From CAVQYV01 sp963718295 [NCBI: uncultured Methylomirabilota bacterium] (GTDB taxonomy: Bacteria > Methylomirabilota > Methylomirabilia > CAVQYV01), in contig CAVQYV010000004.1 in the NCBI GenBank assembly GCA_963718295.1, positions 434,001 to 498,000 on the forward strand: DNA of 64,000 nucleotides, given 5' to 3'. Under the pieces are notes generated by a model. The model had not been told where the DNA came from. It was given only the letters and a program-made list of their open reading frames with translations, and did not search any database. Both the position numbers and the translations under genes were made by a program. Below, one piece after another: positions 43,824 through 52,750 of the stretch (within the stretch, counting starts at the first letter, position 1; each line of letters opens with the position of its first letter).

Positions 43824-44436
43824 CGGACATGCCACGGGGGCGTGGTAGAATCGGGACGAATCGGGCGGGCGGTCTGAGGATACAAGGAAAATATCCTGTA
43901 AATTCAATTGGTTACAGGGTATATCATGTATGGCACGTAATATGCAAACCTGAGCAGAGTCGCAAGGGTTGAGGCTTTTCGCCTTTGATTCCCTGGAGAA
44001 GAGAAGGGGAGTGTTTTTTTTCTTGCGGGATTGCTAAAAAATTCTTGACAAGCTTAGGGGCAAGTGTTAAGGATACAGGCGAAAATCACGACCCGTTTCA
44101 CAAGAAGTGATCCACCAAGGCTGCGATGGGGTTTGTGCTGGGTAGAGCCAATCCAAAATCCTGAGAGAGGTAGGAGGAAAGGGGGTGAAGATGTAGCGTC
44201 TCTCACGTCCTTGGGAGCGGGGTTTTCGGACTGAGTTCTCCATGACCGATTCGGTATTCTTGTTTTTCTTTAGCCTTACTTAAGCCTGATGGAAAGGCGC
44301 GTGCGGTGATGAGCTATGCTGCGAGGATTCAATCGATGAAGGAGGGATGCGATGGCCAAAACCTAGGAGGTTGGTCGGGAGCGGATTTTCTGGTGCGAGA
44401 AGGCGGACTGAGTTCAATGACGGAGGAGGATAAAGG
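43824..44436 (+). other. 613-bp leader between smpB and the porin gene
   Basis: No complete gene is seen here. It contains a small hairpin CCACG-gggg-CGTGG just after smpB (no T-run), a sigma-54-like promoter (43931-43946), a TTGACA at 44045-44050 without a clear -10, an AT-rich stretch with eight T around 44010, and a possible 43-codon frame (44309-44440) whose stop overlaps the porin ATG as ATGA. If the sigma-54 promoter serves the porin, its leader is about 480 bases. Another possibility is a small RNA. Confidence 0.4.
43931..43946 (+). promoter_or_regulatory. Sigma-54 promoter candidate
   Basis: TGGCACG at 43931-43937, four bases, then ATGCA at 43942-43946; the GG and GC dinucleotides have the correct spacing, and only the first T of the -12 element (TTGCA) differs. 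It points towards the porin gene. Confidence 0.55.
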
Positions 44437-44440
44437 ATGA
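44309..44440 (+). CDS. Possible 43-residue upstream reading frame coupled to the porin
   Basis: A frame from ATG 44309 (GGAAAGG eleven bases upstream) ends in TGA at 44438-44440, overlapping the porin ATG as ATGA. The product (MSYAARIQSMKEGC...) has no recognisable motif. Translational coupling is possible, but chance is equally likely given the length. Confidence 0.2.
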   Translation: MSYAARIQSMKEGCDGQNLGGWSGADFLVREGGLSSMTEEDKG

Positions 44441-45999
44441 AAAAGTATGCGGTAGCTCTATTTGCTGGGCTCCTAATCCTGGCAGTTGCCGCCCCCCTCT
44501 TGGCTGAGACTTATATCGATGGGATGGTGTTTTACCGCCCCAGGGTCTATTGGAACACGGATTTCCAAAAGGATAACGTCGGCGGTAATACCAACAATGC
44601 GCACATCCTTCCCATCCTGTACTTAGGGGCGGGCTACAAGGCCGAGGATTACGCGGAGGCCTATTTCAAGATCTACACCCTGGGTGCCAACTACTCCCTG
44701 GGTGGGGCTGGCTATGCGGCTCTGGCACCGGGCCAGCCGTACCACGATATCGGCTTCTCCAATGCCTATTTTGATGTCCGGATCCCCGGGACCCCGGTCC
44801 ACTACCGGTTGGGACGTTTCAATCAGTCCCTGGGCCATGGCTTCTATATGAACACCGGAGGCTATGGTGGGGATGGCATGAAGTTCTGGGCGCCCATCGG
44901 AAACAATGTTCGGGTCGATGTGGGCTACATGAAGATGAACGAGCAAAACGATTTCGCCAACGACATCGACCAGTACTTCGCCCAGACGCAGTTTGCGGTG
45001 GCGGAAGGCCACCAGATGAGCGCCGCCATCCAGTGGTTCGAAGGCCGGAACATGAACATCAATAACAACGCCAGCTCACGGGCTGGGGCTTTCGACCACA
45101 TCTTCACCATCTGGGATCCCTCAATCACCTTCGACAGCCACATCTGGACCCTCGGGCTGACTGCGGATGGTGCGATCCCCATGGGCGGCGCGGGCATGAA
45201 CGTCAGCTACCGGGCCGAGGCGGTGTATGCCGGCGGACAGCTGACGGATTCCGTCAAGAAGACGGATTACGGGATTTCAAAGCAGAGGGAACAGGATATC
45301 AGCGGCTGGGCGCTGCTCCTGGGGGGCACCCTTAACATGGGGCCCGCCACCGTGACCCTGGAAGGCGCCTATGGCTCCGGGGACGAGAGGAGCAAGATGA
45401 CCAAAGCCAACTTCGGGTCTGAAGGCAATTATGAGGGATTCAAGGTCCCCATGGCCCAGTGGGGTAGGACGGTCTGGTTCGACGAGTGGAGCTTCTTCGA
45501 TGGCTCAGCCACCGGCGATCCCTTCGATTTCGGTGGCAGCTTCGGCGGCGGCGTGAACAAGGATGGCAACAAAGCGACAGCCGTCTGGCACCAGAGGGGC
45601 CTGGAGAACCTGTTCTACCTGACCGTGGGCGGCACCTACACCCCGATTGCCCCGGTCACCTTGGGCGTGGATGTCTTCAAGATGTGGGCGGTCGAGACCA
45701 CTCCCAAGAAGGGCTGGGATGCGGACAGCCGCATCTATTGGTCCAAGGCGCAGGACAACGATTTGGGCTGGGAGCTCGATTTCACCGCCAAGTGGACCCT
45801 GAACAAGAACTTCGCGGTCACCGGCGCCTTCTGCCCCTGGTTCCCGGGGAACTTCTTCAAGGTGCCCAAGAATAGCTATAAAGTCACGGACGTCGAGAAT
45901 TTTGATCCCGATACGGGGTCCGGCGGATACCAGCTCACCAAGGAAGGCTCTCCGGATTGGGGATATGTGCTGAGGGCCAACTGCGTATTTACCTTCTAA
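44437..45999 (+). CDS. Outer-membrane beta-barrel protein (porin-like)
   Basis: A 520-residue exported protein with a signal peptide (MKKYAVALFAGLLILAVAAPLLA, cleavage before ET) and many alternating hydrophobic strands typical of a 14-18-stranded barrel. The last residue is Phe in CVFTF, the sorting signal for the BAM complex. Gly and aromatic residues are frequent (GYKAEDYAEAYFKIYTLG, GLTADGAIPMGGAG). AGGAGG lies before ATG 44437. It is likely abundant: it has its own long leader and a very strong terminator behind it. I do not recognise the solute. Confidence 0.8.
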   Translation: MKKYAVALFAGLLILAVAAPLLAETYIDGMVFYRPRVYWNTDFQKDNVGGNTNNAHILPILYLGAGYKAEDYAEAYFKIYTLGANYSLGGAGYAALAPGQPYHDIGFSNAYFDVRIPGTPVHYRLGRFNQSLGHGFYMNTGGYGGDGMKFWAPIGNNVRVDVGYMKMNEQNDFANDIDQYFAQTQFAVAEGHQMSAAIQWFEGRNMNINNNASSRAGAFDHIFTIWDPSITFDSHIWTLGLTADGAIPMGGAGMNVSYRAEAVYAGGQLTDSVKKTDYGISKQREQDISGWALLLGGTLNMGPATVTLEGAYGSGDERSKMTKANFGSEGNYEGFKVPMAQWGRTVWFDEWSFFDGSATGDPFDFGGSFGGGVNKDGNKATAVWHQRGLENLFYLTVGGTYTPIAPVTLGVDVFKMWAVETTPKKGWDADSRIYWSKAQDNDLGWELDFTAKWTLNKNFAVTGAFCPWFPGNFFKVPKNSYKVTDVENFDPDTGSGGYQLTKEGSPDWGYVLRANCVFTF

Positions 46000-46045
46000 T
46001 TGCATCTCAATTCACCGACTCTCTGCTGGGAGTCGGGTAGAAAGC

Positions 46046-46083
46046 GGAAGACCCCAGGGGCTCCCTGGGGTCTTCCTTTTTTT
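46046..46083 (+). terminator. Strong intrinsic terminator of the porin gene
   Basis: A perfect 14-bp stem GGAAGACCCCAGGG / CCCTGGGGTCTTCC (46046-46059 and 46063-46076, loop GCT) followed by seven T residues to 46083. It ends six bases before the trxB ATG. Confidence 0.95.
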
Positions 46084-46088
46084 GTCGG

Positions 46089-47036
46089 ATGGAGGAAGTG
46101 CTCGATCTGATCATCATCGGCGGGGGTCCGGCGGGGCTGACCGCCGGCATCTATGCAGCTCGTTCCCGCCTCAATTGCCTCTTACTGGACCGCCAGGGAC
46201 CCGGGGGCCAGGTTCTCACCACCGATTGGATCGAGAACTATCCGGGGTTTCCGGAGGGGATCGGCGGCATGGAGCTGGTAGATAAGATGCTGCGACAGGC
46301 GGAGGCCTTCGACCTCAAGATCCAGATCCAGGAAGTCATAGGATTGGCTCAGGAGGCGGCATCCTGGAAGGTTGTGACCTCGGAGGGAGACCTTCGCTGT
46401 CTTTCGGTCATCGTGGCCCCCGGGGCCGACTACGCCCGACTGGGCGTGCCCGGGGAAGACCGTCTACGGGGCAAGGGGGTATCTTACTGTGCCACCTGCG
46501 ACGGGGCCTTTTTCAAAGATCTGCCAGTGGCGGTCGTGGGGGGAGGGGATACGGCGTTGCAGGAGGCCCTGTTTCTTACCCGATTTGCCTCCGCCGTAAC
46601 TCTGATTCATCGCCGGGATCGGCTGCGGGGGGCGAAGATCTTGCAGGAACGGATCCAGGAGGATGCCAAGATCCAAATCCTATGGAATAGCCAGGTGACC
46701 GAGATCCTGGGAGGTGAGGAGGTACGGGAGATCCGGGTGATCGATCGGATCAGCGGCGAGTCGAGGGAAACTGCGGTGAAGGGCATCTTCATCTTCGTGG
46801 GCAGCCAACCCAATACGGCCTTCCTCAAGGATATCCTCCCCCTGGACGATCAGGGTTTCATCATCACCGATGAGGAACTTTGCACCTCGGCCTCCGGGGT
46901 ATTTGCAGCCGGGGATTGTCGGAAGAAGTCCTTCCGCCAGATCGCGACTGCGGTGGGAGAAGGGGCGTTGGCGGCGCATTCCGCCATCCATTATCTGGAA
47001 GAACTGGTCTCCTCCTCCCGGGGAAAAACCCCTTGA
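46089..47036 (+). CDS. trxB: Thioredoxin reductase
   Basis: TrxB transfers electrons from NADPH via FAD to thioredoxin. The 315-residue protein shows the FAD motif IIGGGPAGLTAGIYAARS, GGQVLTTDWIENYPGFP, the redox pair CATC (Cys134, Cys137), the NADPH motif VVGGGDTALQEALFL and the C-terminal FAAGDCR. The ATG at 46089 lies five bases after the porin terminator's T-run, so it has no room for a normal leader or promoter. A GTG at 46098 is an alternative with GGAGGAA directly in front. Leaderless translation or read-through would be needed for the ATG. Confidence 0.93.
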   Translation: MEEVLDLIIIGGGPAGLTAGIYAARSRLNCLLLDRQGPGGQVLTTDWIENYPGFPEGIGGMELVDKMLRQAEAFDLKIQIQEVIGLAQEAASWKVVTSEGDLRCLSVIVAPGADYARLGVPGEDRLRGKGVSYCATCDGAFFKDLPVAVVGGGDTALQEALFLTRFASAVTLIHRRDRLRGAKILQERIQEDAKIQILWNSQVTEILGGEEVREIRVIDRISGESRETAVKGIFIFVGSQPNTAFLKDILPLDDQGFIITDEELCTSASGVFAAGDCRKKSFRQIATAVGEGALAAHSAIHYLEELVSSSRGKTP

Positions 47037-47147
47037 CAGGCCGTCCTCTTTCCATTACCTTCCCTTCGCTGGCAGGATGATGCAGACCGTGACGGGACCA
47101 CTCCGGTTCACAGCGACCGGGTGGGAAACCTTTTGATGAGGTGATCC

Positions 47148-47735
47148 ATGGCCAAAGCTCCCAAGAAGGGAAAATCTGCCTTTCGAGAATATACCGAGGC
47201 GATCATCATCGCTTTGGTCCTCGCCCTGATCATCCGGACCTTTATCGTTCAGGCGTTCAAGATTCCCTCCGGGTCGATGCTTCCTACCCTCCAGATCGGA
47301 GATCACATCCTGGTGAACAAGTTCATTTTCCATTTCACTTCCCCCAAGAGGGGGGATATCATCGTCTTCAAGTACCCCAAGGACGAGGGACGGGATTTCA
47401 TCAAGAGGATCGTGGCAGTTCCCGGGGACAAATTGGAGGTAAGAGACAAGCAAGTCTTCTTGAATGATCGCCCGCTGGAGGAAGCTTATGCCGTTCATGC
47501 GGATCCCAGTACTCAGGACCAGTCTTTTTCCCCCAGGGACTTCTTCGGACCGGTCATCATCCCTGCCGGGAATTACTTCATGATGGGCGACAATCGCGAT
47601 CATAGCATGGATAGTCGTTTCTGGGGGTTCCTCCATCAGAAGAAGATCCGGGGCAAGGCCTTTCTCATCTATTGGTCGTGGGATAGCGACAAGTTGCGAC
47701 CTCGGTGGCTGCGCATCGGAAAGATCGTTCATTGA
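47148..47735 (+). CDS. lepB: Signal peptidase I
   Basis: LepB cleaves signal peptides at the periplasmic membrane face. The 195-residue protein has one N-terminal membrane helix (about residues 17-35), the catalytic Ser43 in PSGSMLPTLQIGD, Lys86 in DFIKRIVAVPGD and the MGDNRDHSMDSRFWG box. It is the single-helix short type. The ATG at 47148 follows GAGGTG and lies 112 bases after trxB. Confidence 0.94.
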   Translation: MAKAPKKGKSAFREYTEAIIIALVLALIIRTFIVQAFKIPSGSMLPTLQIGDHILVNKFIFHFTSPKRGDIIVFKYPKDEGRDFIKRIVAVPGDKLEVRDKQVFLNDRPLEEAYAVHADPSTQDQSFSPRDFFGPVIIPAGNYFMMGDNRDHSMDSRFWGFLHQKKIRGKAFLIYWSWDSDKLRPRWLRIGKIVH

Positions 47736-47858
47736 GGGAGGAAGACCAGGGAAAGACGTGCAGATCCGCTGCTGGGCGGACCGCTTCCTCGCCTGGTCTT
47801 TTCCCCTTCACCGCCAGCCCGTTAACGTCATCCCCTCTCTCATTCTGCCCTGATCGAC

Positions 47859-47890
47859 CCTCCTCCTCCTCCTCCTCCTCCTCCTCCTCC
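47859..47890 (+). repeat. (CCT)10 simple repeat
   Basis: Ten perfect CCT units plus CC. The run sits in noncoding DNA about 105 bases upstream of the hrcA -35 box. Confidence 0.95.
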
Positions 47891-47992
47891 CACCACTACT
47901 GCTTCTACTCCATTACCTTCTTCTTTCATTCTCAATCCTCCCAATGACATGTTTCCTTCATTCTGGCCCTTTGGCTTGGGATTCATTTGTTC

Positions 47993-48021
47993 TTGACATT
48001 CCAAGGACCCTTGGCTATTTT
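47993..48021 (+). promoter_or_regulatory. hrcA promoter with an internal palindrome
   Basis: TTGACA (47993-47998), 17-base spacer, TATTTT (48016-48021). The spacer holds CCAAGG-AC-CCTTGG (48001-48014), a perfect 6-bp inverted repeat placed where a repressor would block RNA polymerase. The usual HrcA operator CIRCE (TTAGCACTC...GAGTGCTAA) is not present. Confidence 0.6.
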
Positions 48022-48056
48022 GTTTTAGGTAGGGTATCGGAGGGAAAAGGGAAATT

Positions 48057-49100
48057 ATGAAAGAGGACCTTCTGAACGAAAGAGAAAGAGAGATCTTGAG
48101 GGCTACGATCACGGAGTATATTCACTCGGGAGAGCCGGTAGGGTCTCGAAATGTCTCCAAAAGATATGGCCTGAAGCTCAGCCCTGCCTCCATCCGTAAT
48201 GTCATGGCAGACCTGGAAGAAAGGGGCTATCTCATGCAGCCCCACACCTCAGCAGGCCGCATTCCCACTGATTTGGGATACCGTTTTTATGTGGATTCAC
48301 TCATGGAGCGCTCTCGCTTGAGCAAGAAGGAAGAGGCCCGGATTGAACAAAGCTATGCTCCTCGCAGCGGCGAAATGGACGACATCATGAGGATGACCTC
48401 CAAGGTCCTTTCCACCTATTCGCGGTACATTGGGATGGTGTTTGCCTCCAAGATCCGCAACGTGCAATTCAAGCGAATCGAATTTATACATCTGCAGAGG
48501 GAGAAGATACTGGCCGTCCTGGTTTCCGAATCTGGGGCTGTGATCCACAAAGTGATCATGGTCGATGAGTTGATGAACCAGGACCAACTCAACCGGATTT
48601 CTGCCTATCTCAATGAGATCCTGGGAGGCCTCACTCTGGATGGAGTCCGGAAATTGATTCTCTCTCAGATGGCCGAGGAGAGGTTGCTTTATGATGACTT
48701 GCTGGGGAGCGCTGTGAGACTGGGGCAAAAGGCCTTCGAGGGGACCGAGGAGGGGGACTTTTATGTAGGCGGCACCGCGAACCTGGTCAGCCAACCGGAA
48801 TTTGCCGCTGTGGAAGGCCTGAAATCGATCTTCTCCGCCTTTGAGGAGAAAAGCACCCTGGTGAAAATCCTGGATGAATGTATGCGACAGCCGAGCCTGA
48901 GCGTAATCATCGGGTCCGAGAACCAGGTGGCTGAGATACAGGATTGCAGTTTGGTGGCCTGCCCATATTGTTACCGTGACGTTCCGGTTGGGATTTTGGG
49001 AGTCCTGGGACCCAAGAGGATGGAATACCCCAGGATCATGTCGCTGGTGGAATATACCGCCAAGCTCGTCAGCCGGATCCTGGCTGACGTGAATGCCTAA
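48057..49100 (+). CDS. hrcA: Heat-inducible transcription repressor HrcA
   Basis: HrcA represses chaperone operons and is refolded by GroEL. The 347-residue protein begins with a winged helix (ILRATITEYIHSGEPVGSRNVS and LSPASIRNVMADLEERGYL) and continues with the GAF-like dimerisation domain; the C-terminus has VIIGSENQVAEIQDCSLVACPY and GVLGPKRMEYPRIMSLVEY. Length and N-terminus match the family. It heads hrcA-grpE-dnaJ; its promoter has a palindrome but no CIRCE. Confidence 0.95.
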   Translation: MKEDLLNEREREILRATITEYIHSGEPVGSRNVSKRYGLKLSPASIRNVMADLEERGYLMQPHTSAGRIPTDLGYRFYVDSLMERSRLSKKEEARIEQSYAPRSGEMDDIMRMTSKVLSTYSRYIGMVFASKIRNVQFKRIEFIHLQREKILAVLVSESGAVIHKVIMVDELMNQDQLNRISAYLNEILGGLTLDGVRKLILSQMAEERLLYDDLLGSAVRLGQKAFEGTEEGDFYVGGTANLVSQPEFAAVEGLKSIFSAFEEKSTLVKILDECMRQPSLSVIIGSENQVAEIQDCSLVACPYCYRDVPVGILGVLGPKRMEYPRIMSLVEYTAKLVSRILADVNA

Positions 49101-49155
49101 TTCTTCTCTTGCCTGAATGACCTCTCTAAGAGCTTATCCTTCCCTCACCAATATT

Positions 49156-49168
49156 AAAGTGGCACTTT
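49156..49168 (+). promoter_or_regulatory. Palindrome upstream of grpE
   Basis: AAAGTG-G-CACTTT (49156-49168), extended by TTA/GAA flanks, lies between hrcA and grpE about 190 bases before the grpE ATG. It could be an operator; it is not CIRCE. Confidence 0.35.
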
Positions 49169-49360
49169 GAACGGCACCCGCAGGTTCCCCTCCAGAGATT
49201 GGGTCCTGTGGCCGTCGGTTTGTCGTCCGGATCAGAGGCGCCAGCAGATCTTCGGGAGACCTGATGAGCGGAAGGCTCAGGCAAGCGGAGTGCGCATGGG
49301 TAGGAAGGGGAGAGAGATTGGCGGTGCTTATGGAGAAAGGACAAAGGAAGGAAATTTCAA

Positions 49361-49987
49361 ATGACGGAAAGGGTCAGGATTAAGGTACCGATGGAGTCCT
49401 CCCCGATCGAGTCCGAGGAGGATTCTTTGTCAGAAGGAATGGATCCGGAGGCGACTGCCCCGGGAATCCCGGAGGAGAGTGGCATGGCGGAGACTGCCGA
49501 GCTTCTTCAGTCAAAGGACCAGGAGATCAAAGCGCTCTCCGACCGGCTCCTTCGGCTCCAGGCCGAATTCGAGAATTTTAGAAGGAGGACTGCCAAGGAA
49601 CGAACAGAGGTGATTAAATTCGCCAATGAGGGCCTCTTGGGGGAAATCATCCCGGTGGTGGATAGCCTGGAGCGCGCCATCCAGTCAGCCAATGAGAATG
49701 TCGATATCGAGAATCTCCTGGAAGGTCTGAGACTGGTGCGCCGGCTCCTGAACCTCCTGCTGGAAAGGGCGGGAGTGAAGGAGATCCATGCTCAGGGAGA
49801 GACTTTCAATCCCGAACTTCACGAGGCGATCTCAGTGGTGGAGTCGGGAGATCATCCGGATAATACGATCGTTGAGGAGGTGCAGAAGGGTTATCTCCTC
49901 AATGGCCGGGTCTTGCGGCCTTCCATCGTGAGGGTCTCCAAATCCGTGGTCCCCGACAAGCTTGAGGATGAAGGGGAGGAATCTTGA
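49361..49987 (+). CDS. grpE: Nucleotide exchange factor GrpE
   Basis: GrpE releases ADP from DnaK. The 208-residue protein has an acidic N-terminal tail, a long coiled coil (about residues 50-100; [18 protein letters not shown]) and the C-terminal beta domain with the GrpE signature [14 protein letters not shown]...[27 protein letters not shown] split across residues 150-200. Purine-rich AGGAAGG precedes ATG 49361. It overlaps dnaJ by four bases. Confidence 0.95.
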   Translation: MTERVRIKVPMESSPIESEEDSLSEGMDPEATAPGIPEESGMAETAELLQSKDQEIKALSDRLLRLQAEFENFRRRTAKERTEVIKFANEGLLGEIIPVVDSLERAIQSANENVDIENLLEGLRLVRRLLNLLLERAGVKEIHAQGETFNPELHEAISVVESGDHPDNTIVEEVQKGYLLNGRVLRPSIVRVSKSVVPDKLEDEGEES

Positions 49988-51093
49988 GCAAGCGGGACTA
50001 TTATGACGTATTGGGCGTGAGCCGGGAGGCAGGCCAGGATGAGATCAAGAAGGCCTATCGAGGATTGGCCCAGAGGTATCATCCAGATAAGAATTCGGGA
50101 GATCCCGCCTCGGGCGAGCGATTCAAGGAGATCAACGAGGCCTATTCCATTCTGAGCGATCCGGAGAAGCGTTCTGCCTACGATCAGTACGGCTATCTCC
50201 CCGGATTGAGGGACGTTGGGGATCCATCGGGGTTTTCTCCTTTTGGAACGGGATTCGGCAACCTCTTTGACGACCTCTTCGATGGATTCTTTGGGGTCGG
50301 ATCACGGAGGAAGAGGCCACAGCGGGGTGCCGATCTCCGCTATGATCTGGAGATTGAATTGGCGGAGGTGGCCTCCGGTGCGGAAAGGGAAATCACAATA
50401 CCCCGCCACGAGGTATGTTCCTCCTGTTACGGTCAGGGGGCCCGCAAAGGGAGCGCCCCGATGACCTGCCCCAACTGCCGGGGAACCGGTCAGCTGCGCT
50501 ATTCCCAGGGCTTTTTCAGCGTCGGCCAGACCTGCAATCGATGTGGAGGAGAGGGGCGCATCATTTCTGATCCCTGTCCCGAGTGCCTGGGGAGGGGTCA
50601 GATCCGGGTGGAGAGGAAACTCTCGGTGAAGATACCTCCTGGGGTGGAAACCGGGACCCGGCTTCGAATGGCAGGCGAGGGAGAGACCGGAATCAAGGGA
50701 GGCCCCAGAGGTGACCTTTATCTTGAGATTCAGGTATTGCCTCATCCGGTCTTCGGTCGGGAGGGAGATGAACTGATCTGCGAAGTTCCCATATCCTATA
50801 CTCAGGCGGTCCTGGGGGGGGAAATCGAAGTCCCGACACTGAATGGCGCGCAACGGATGTTCGTCCCTCCAGGGACCCCGTCGGGAAAGAGTATCCGATT
50901 GAAGGGAAAAGGCCTCCCCAATCTGCGAGGTCGGGGTCGAGGCGATGAGCAGGTACGGCTGGTAATACAAGTTCCCACCAAGGTGAGCCCTCGCGCACGG
51001 GAGCTGTTGGAGGAGTTGGCTACCCTGGAGCAGGCAGAGATCAAAGAGAGTCAAAAGGGGATCTTTGAGCGCCTGAGGGAGAAGTGGGGCTAA
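49984..51093 (+). CDS. dnaJ: Chaperone DnaJ
   Basis: DnaJ stimulates DnaK ATPase activity. The 369-residue type I protein has a J domain with HPD (residues 33-35) in RYHPDKN, a short Gly/Phe region ([22 protein letters not shown] split over about 75-100), four zinc repeats ([32 protein letters not shown]) and the C-terminal substrate domain ([16 protein letters not shown]). A TTG start at 49984 overlaps the grpE stop. dnaK is missing between grpE and dnaJ. Confidence 0.95.
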   Translation: MSKRDYYDVLGVSREAGQDEIKKAYRGLAQRYHPDKNSGDPASGERFKEINEAYSILSDPEKRSAYDQYGYLPGLRDVGDPSGFSPFGTGFGNLFDDLFDGFFGVGSRRKRPQRGADLRYDLEIELAEVASGAEREITIPRHEVCSSCYGQGARKGSAPMTCPNCRGTGQLRYSQGFFSVGQTCNRCGGEGRIISDPCPECLGRGQIRVERKLSVKIPPGVETGTRLRMAGEGETGIKGGPRGDLYLEIQVLPHPVFGREGDELICEVPISYTQAVLGGEIEVPTLNGAQRMFVPPGTPSGKSIRLKGKGLPNLRGRGRGDEQVRLVIQVPTKVSPRARELLEELATLEQAEIKESQKGIFERLREKWG

Positions 51094-51108
51094 GGCCCTT
51101 CTGCCAGG

Positions 51109-52014
51109 ATGGACGAGCATCGCCTGGAAACAGAAACTGACCCCTGGATCCAGGTGACGATTCGAGTTGCCCCCGGGGCGGAGGAGGGGTTGGCCAATCT
51201 CCTATTCGAGCTCGGGTCGGCGGGCCTGGAAACTCATGAAGAAGAACCCTCCGGTTCCCTCCTTACCGCCTACCTTCCTTCCCACTGCGACCTTCCCTCC
51301 ACACTGAGAGTCATCACCCATTATCTGGATTCATTAGCCCAATTAGGAATCGCCCCTCGCTCGAGCATGATTCAGTGGCTTCCTTGGAGGGATATGGGGG
51401 AGGCAGAGGGGTGGAGAGACTACTTCAAACCTCTGCTGTTGGGAAAAAGACTGGTGGTCAAATCCTCTTGGGATTGTTACGAGCCAGACCTGTCAGAGGC
51501 CGTCATTGAGATTGACCCGGGGAGGGCCTTTGGGACCGGTCGGCATCCCAGCACCGGAATTTGCCTCCGCTTTCTCGAGCGATGGATACAAGGCGGAGAA
51601 AAGGTCATGGATTTGGGAACGGGATCGGGGATTTTGGCCGTTGCCGCAGCGAAATTGGGGGCGGAGAGGATCGTGGCCTTGGAGATCGATCCCGAGTCGG
51701 CCCAAATTGCCCGGGAGAACGCCAAGTTGAATGGAGCGGAGGAAAAGATCCAGATATGGGAGGGCAGCCTCCCTCTTTGCCCACATCACGATTTCGATCT
51801 ATGCGTCGCCAATCTGAGCCTGAAGGAAATCCAATCCCTGTTGCCGACCATCAGATTCCATCTTAGATCCGAGAAGGGGATCTTGTTCCTCTCCGGCATC
51901 CTTCGAGCAGAGGTGGATATCCTCCGGACCTTGCTTCATCATTCTCTTTGGAGATTTGTGGAACTGGAGTTTCAGGGAGAGTGGGCCGGGTTGGGGGTCA
52001 GGAGATTGCACTAA
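51109..52014 (+). CDS. prmA: Ribosomal protein L11 methyltransferase
   Basis: PrmA trimethylates L11. The 301-residue protein has an N-terminal L11-recognition domain and a SAM domain with VIEIDPGRAFGTGRHPSTGICL, the motif I VMDLGTGSGILAVAAAKLGA, VALEIDPESAQIARENAKLN and FDLCVANLSL (in place of the usual DLVVANI). It follows dnaJ by 15 bases and precedes rsmE, the common chaperone-operon order. Confidence 0.92.
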   Translation: MDEHRLETETDPWIQVTIRVAPGAEEGLANLLFELGSAGLETHEEEPSGSLLTAYLPSHCDLPSTLRVITHYLDSLAQLGIAPRSSMIQWLPWRDMGEAEGWRDYFKPLLLGKRLVVKSSWDCYEPDLSEAVIEIDPGRAFGTGRHPSTGICLRFLERWIQGGEKVMDLGTGSGILAVAAAKLGAERIVALEIDPESAQIARENAKLNGAEEKIQIWEGSLPLCPHHDFDLCVANLSLKEIQSLLPTIRFHLRSEKGILFLSGILRAEVDILRTLLHHSLWRFVELEFQGEWAGLGVRRLH

Positions 52015-52015
52015 G

Positions 52016-52750
52016 ATGCATCGGTTTTTTGCAGAACAGGATGCCTTTCAGGGAAATCAGGTGCGGCTCTTGGGCTCTGATGCCAGGCAGATCGGGAGGG
52101 TTTTACGGTTGAAGCCTGGAGACAGGATAGAAGTCTTGAATGGAGCTGGTGGCAGCTTTGTTGTCTCCTTGGAGGCAGTGGGGCAATCGGAGGTCCGAGG
52201 CACCATCTTGGGGGGAGGGGAAAAGGATCTGGATTTCCAGGTGCCCATAATCTTGGCCCAAGCCTTGCTCCGCTTCACCAAAATGGATTGGGTGGTCCAA
52301 AAAGCCACCGAGCTGGGAATCAGCCAGTTGATTCCCCTCAGGACGGAGCGGACTTGTCTTCGGGGTGAGGCAAGCGAGGGGAGGTTGAGTCGCTGGAGAA
52401 GGATCGCGAAGGAATCCTCTGAGCAATGTCTCCGCCGGACCATTCCCAAGATTTCGCCACCCCAGGATCTCAGGGATTTCCTCGAACAGGACGTTTCAGT
52501 GAAGAAGATCCTCCTCTGGGAGGGAGAGACCCGGCGTCGCCTGGGTGAGGTTTTTCGGTCCGATCCCGCCCCTTTGCCGGGCTACGTCCTCTTGGTGGGA
52601 TCGGAAGGAGGGTTCTCGCGCCAGGAAGTGGAGAAGGCCGAGAGCAAAGGATATATTTCCGCCTCTTTAGGAAGTCGCATCCTCCGCGCTGAGAGCGTCC
52701 CGTTGGTGGCACTCAGCCTGCTGCAATACGAGAGGGGAGATTTGGCATGA
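52016..52750 (+). CDS. rsmE: 16S rRNA m3U1498 methyltransferase RsmE
   Basis: RsmE is a SPOUT-fold (trefoil-knot) methyltransferase. The 244-residue protein shows the N-terminal PUA-like part (RLLGSDARQIGRVLRLKPGDRIEVLNG split), the knot region WVVQKATELGISQLIPLRTERT, GYVLLVGSEGGFSRQEVEKA and LGSRILRAESVPLVALSLL. The start at 52016 lies immediately after the prmA stop, with AGGAG at 52004. It closes the chaperone operon. Confidence 0.93.
   Translation: MHRFFAEQDAFQGNQVRLLGSDARQIGRVLRLKPGDRIEVLNGAGGSFVVSLEAVGQSEVRGTILGGGEKDLDFQVPIILAQALLRFTKMDWVVQKATELGISQLIPLRTERTCLRGEASEGRLSRWRRIAKESSEQCLRRTIPKISPPQDLRDFLEQDVSVKKILLWEGETRRRLGEVFRSDPAPLPGYVLLVGSEGGFSRQEVEKAESKGYISASLGSRILRAESVPLVALSLLQYERGDLA

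Larger units (their letters stand above)
47736..48056 (+). other. Intergenic region between lepB and hrcA, pyrimidine-rich
   Basis: About 320 bases with no gene. A weak inverted repeat AAGACCAGG / CCTGGTCTT (47742-47750 and 47792-47800) follows lepB. From about 47795 to 47940 the plus strand is almost pure C/T, with a (CCT)10 run at 47859-47888; only one G occurs in 47861-47940. This C-rich, G-poor composition resembles a Rho-utilisation site, so Rho-dependent termination after lepB is likely. The hrcA promoter follows at 47993. Confidence 0.5.

Noticed and set aside
43824-44436. tmRNA gene (ssrA) next to smpB
   Set aside because: The conserved 5' and 3' ends and the tag-coding region of tmRNA are not seen.
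47859-47890. CRISPR-like array
   Set aside because: A triplet microsatellite without spacers.
49101-49360. CIRCE operator in the hrcA-grpE region
   Set aside because: TTAGCACTC or GAGTGCTAA is not present; only another palindrome is seen.
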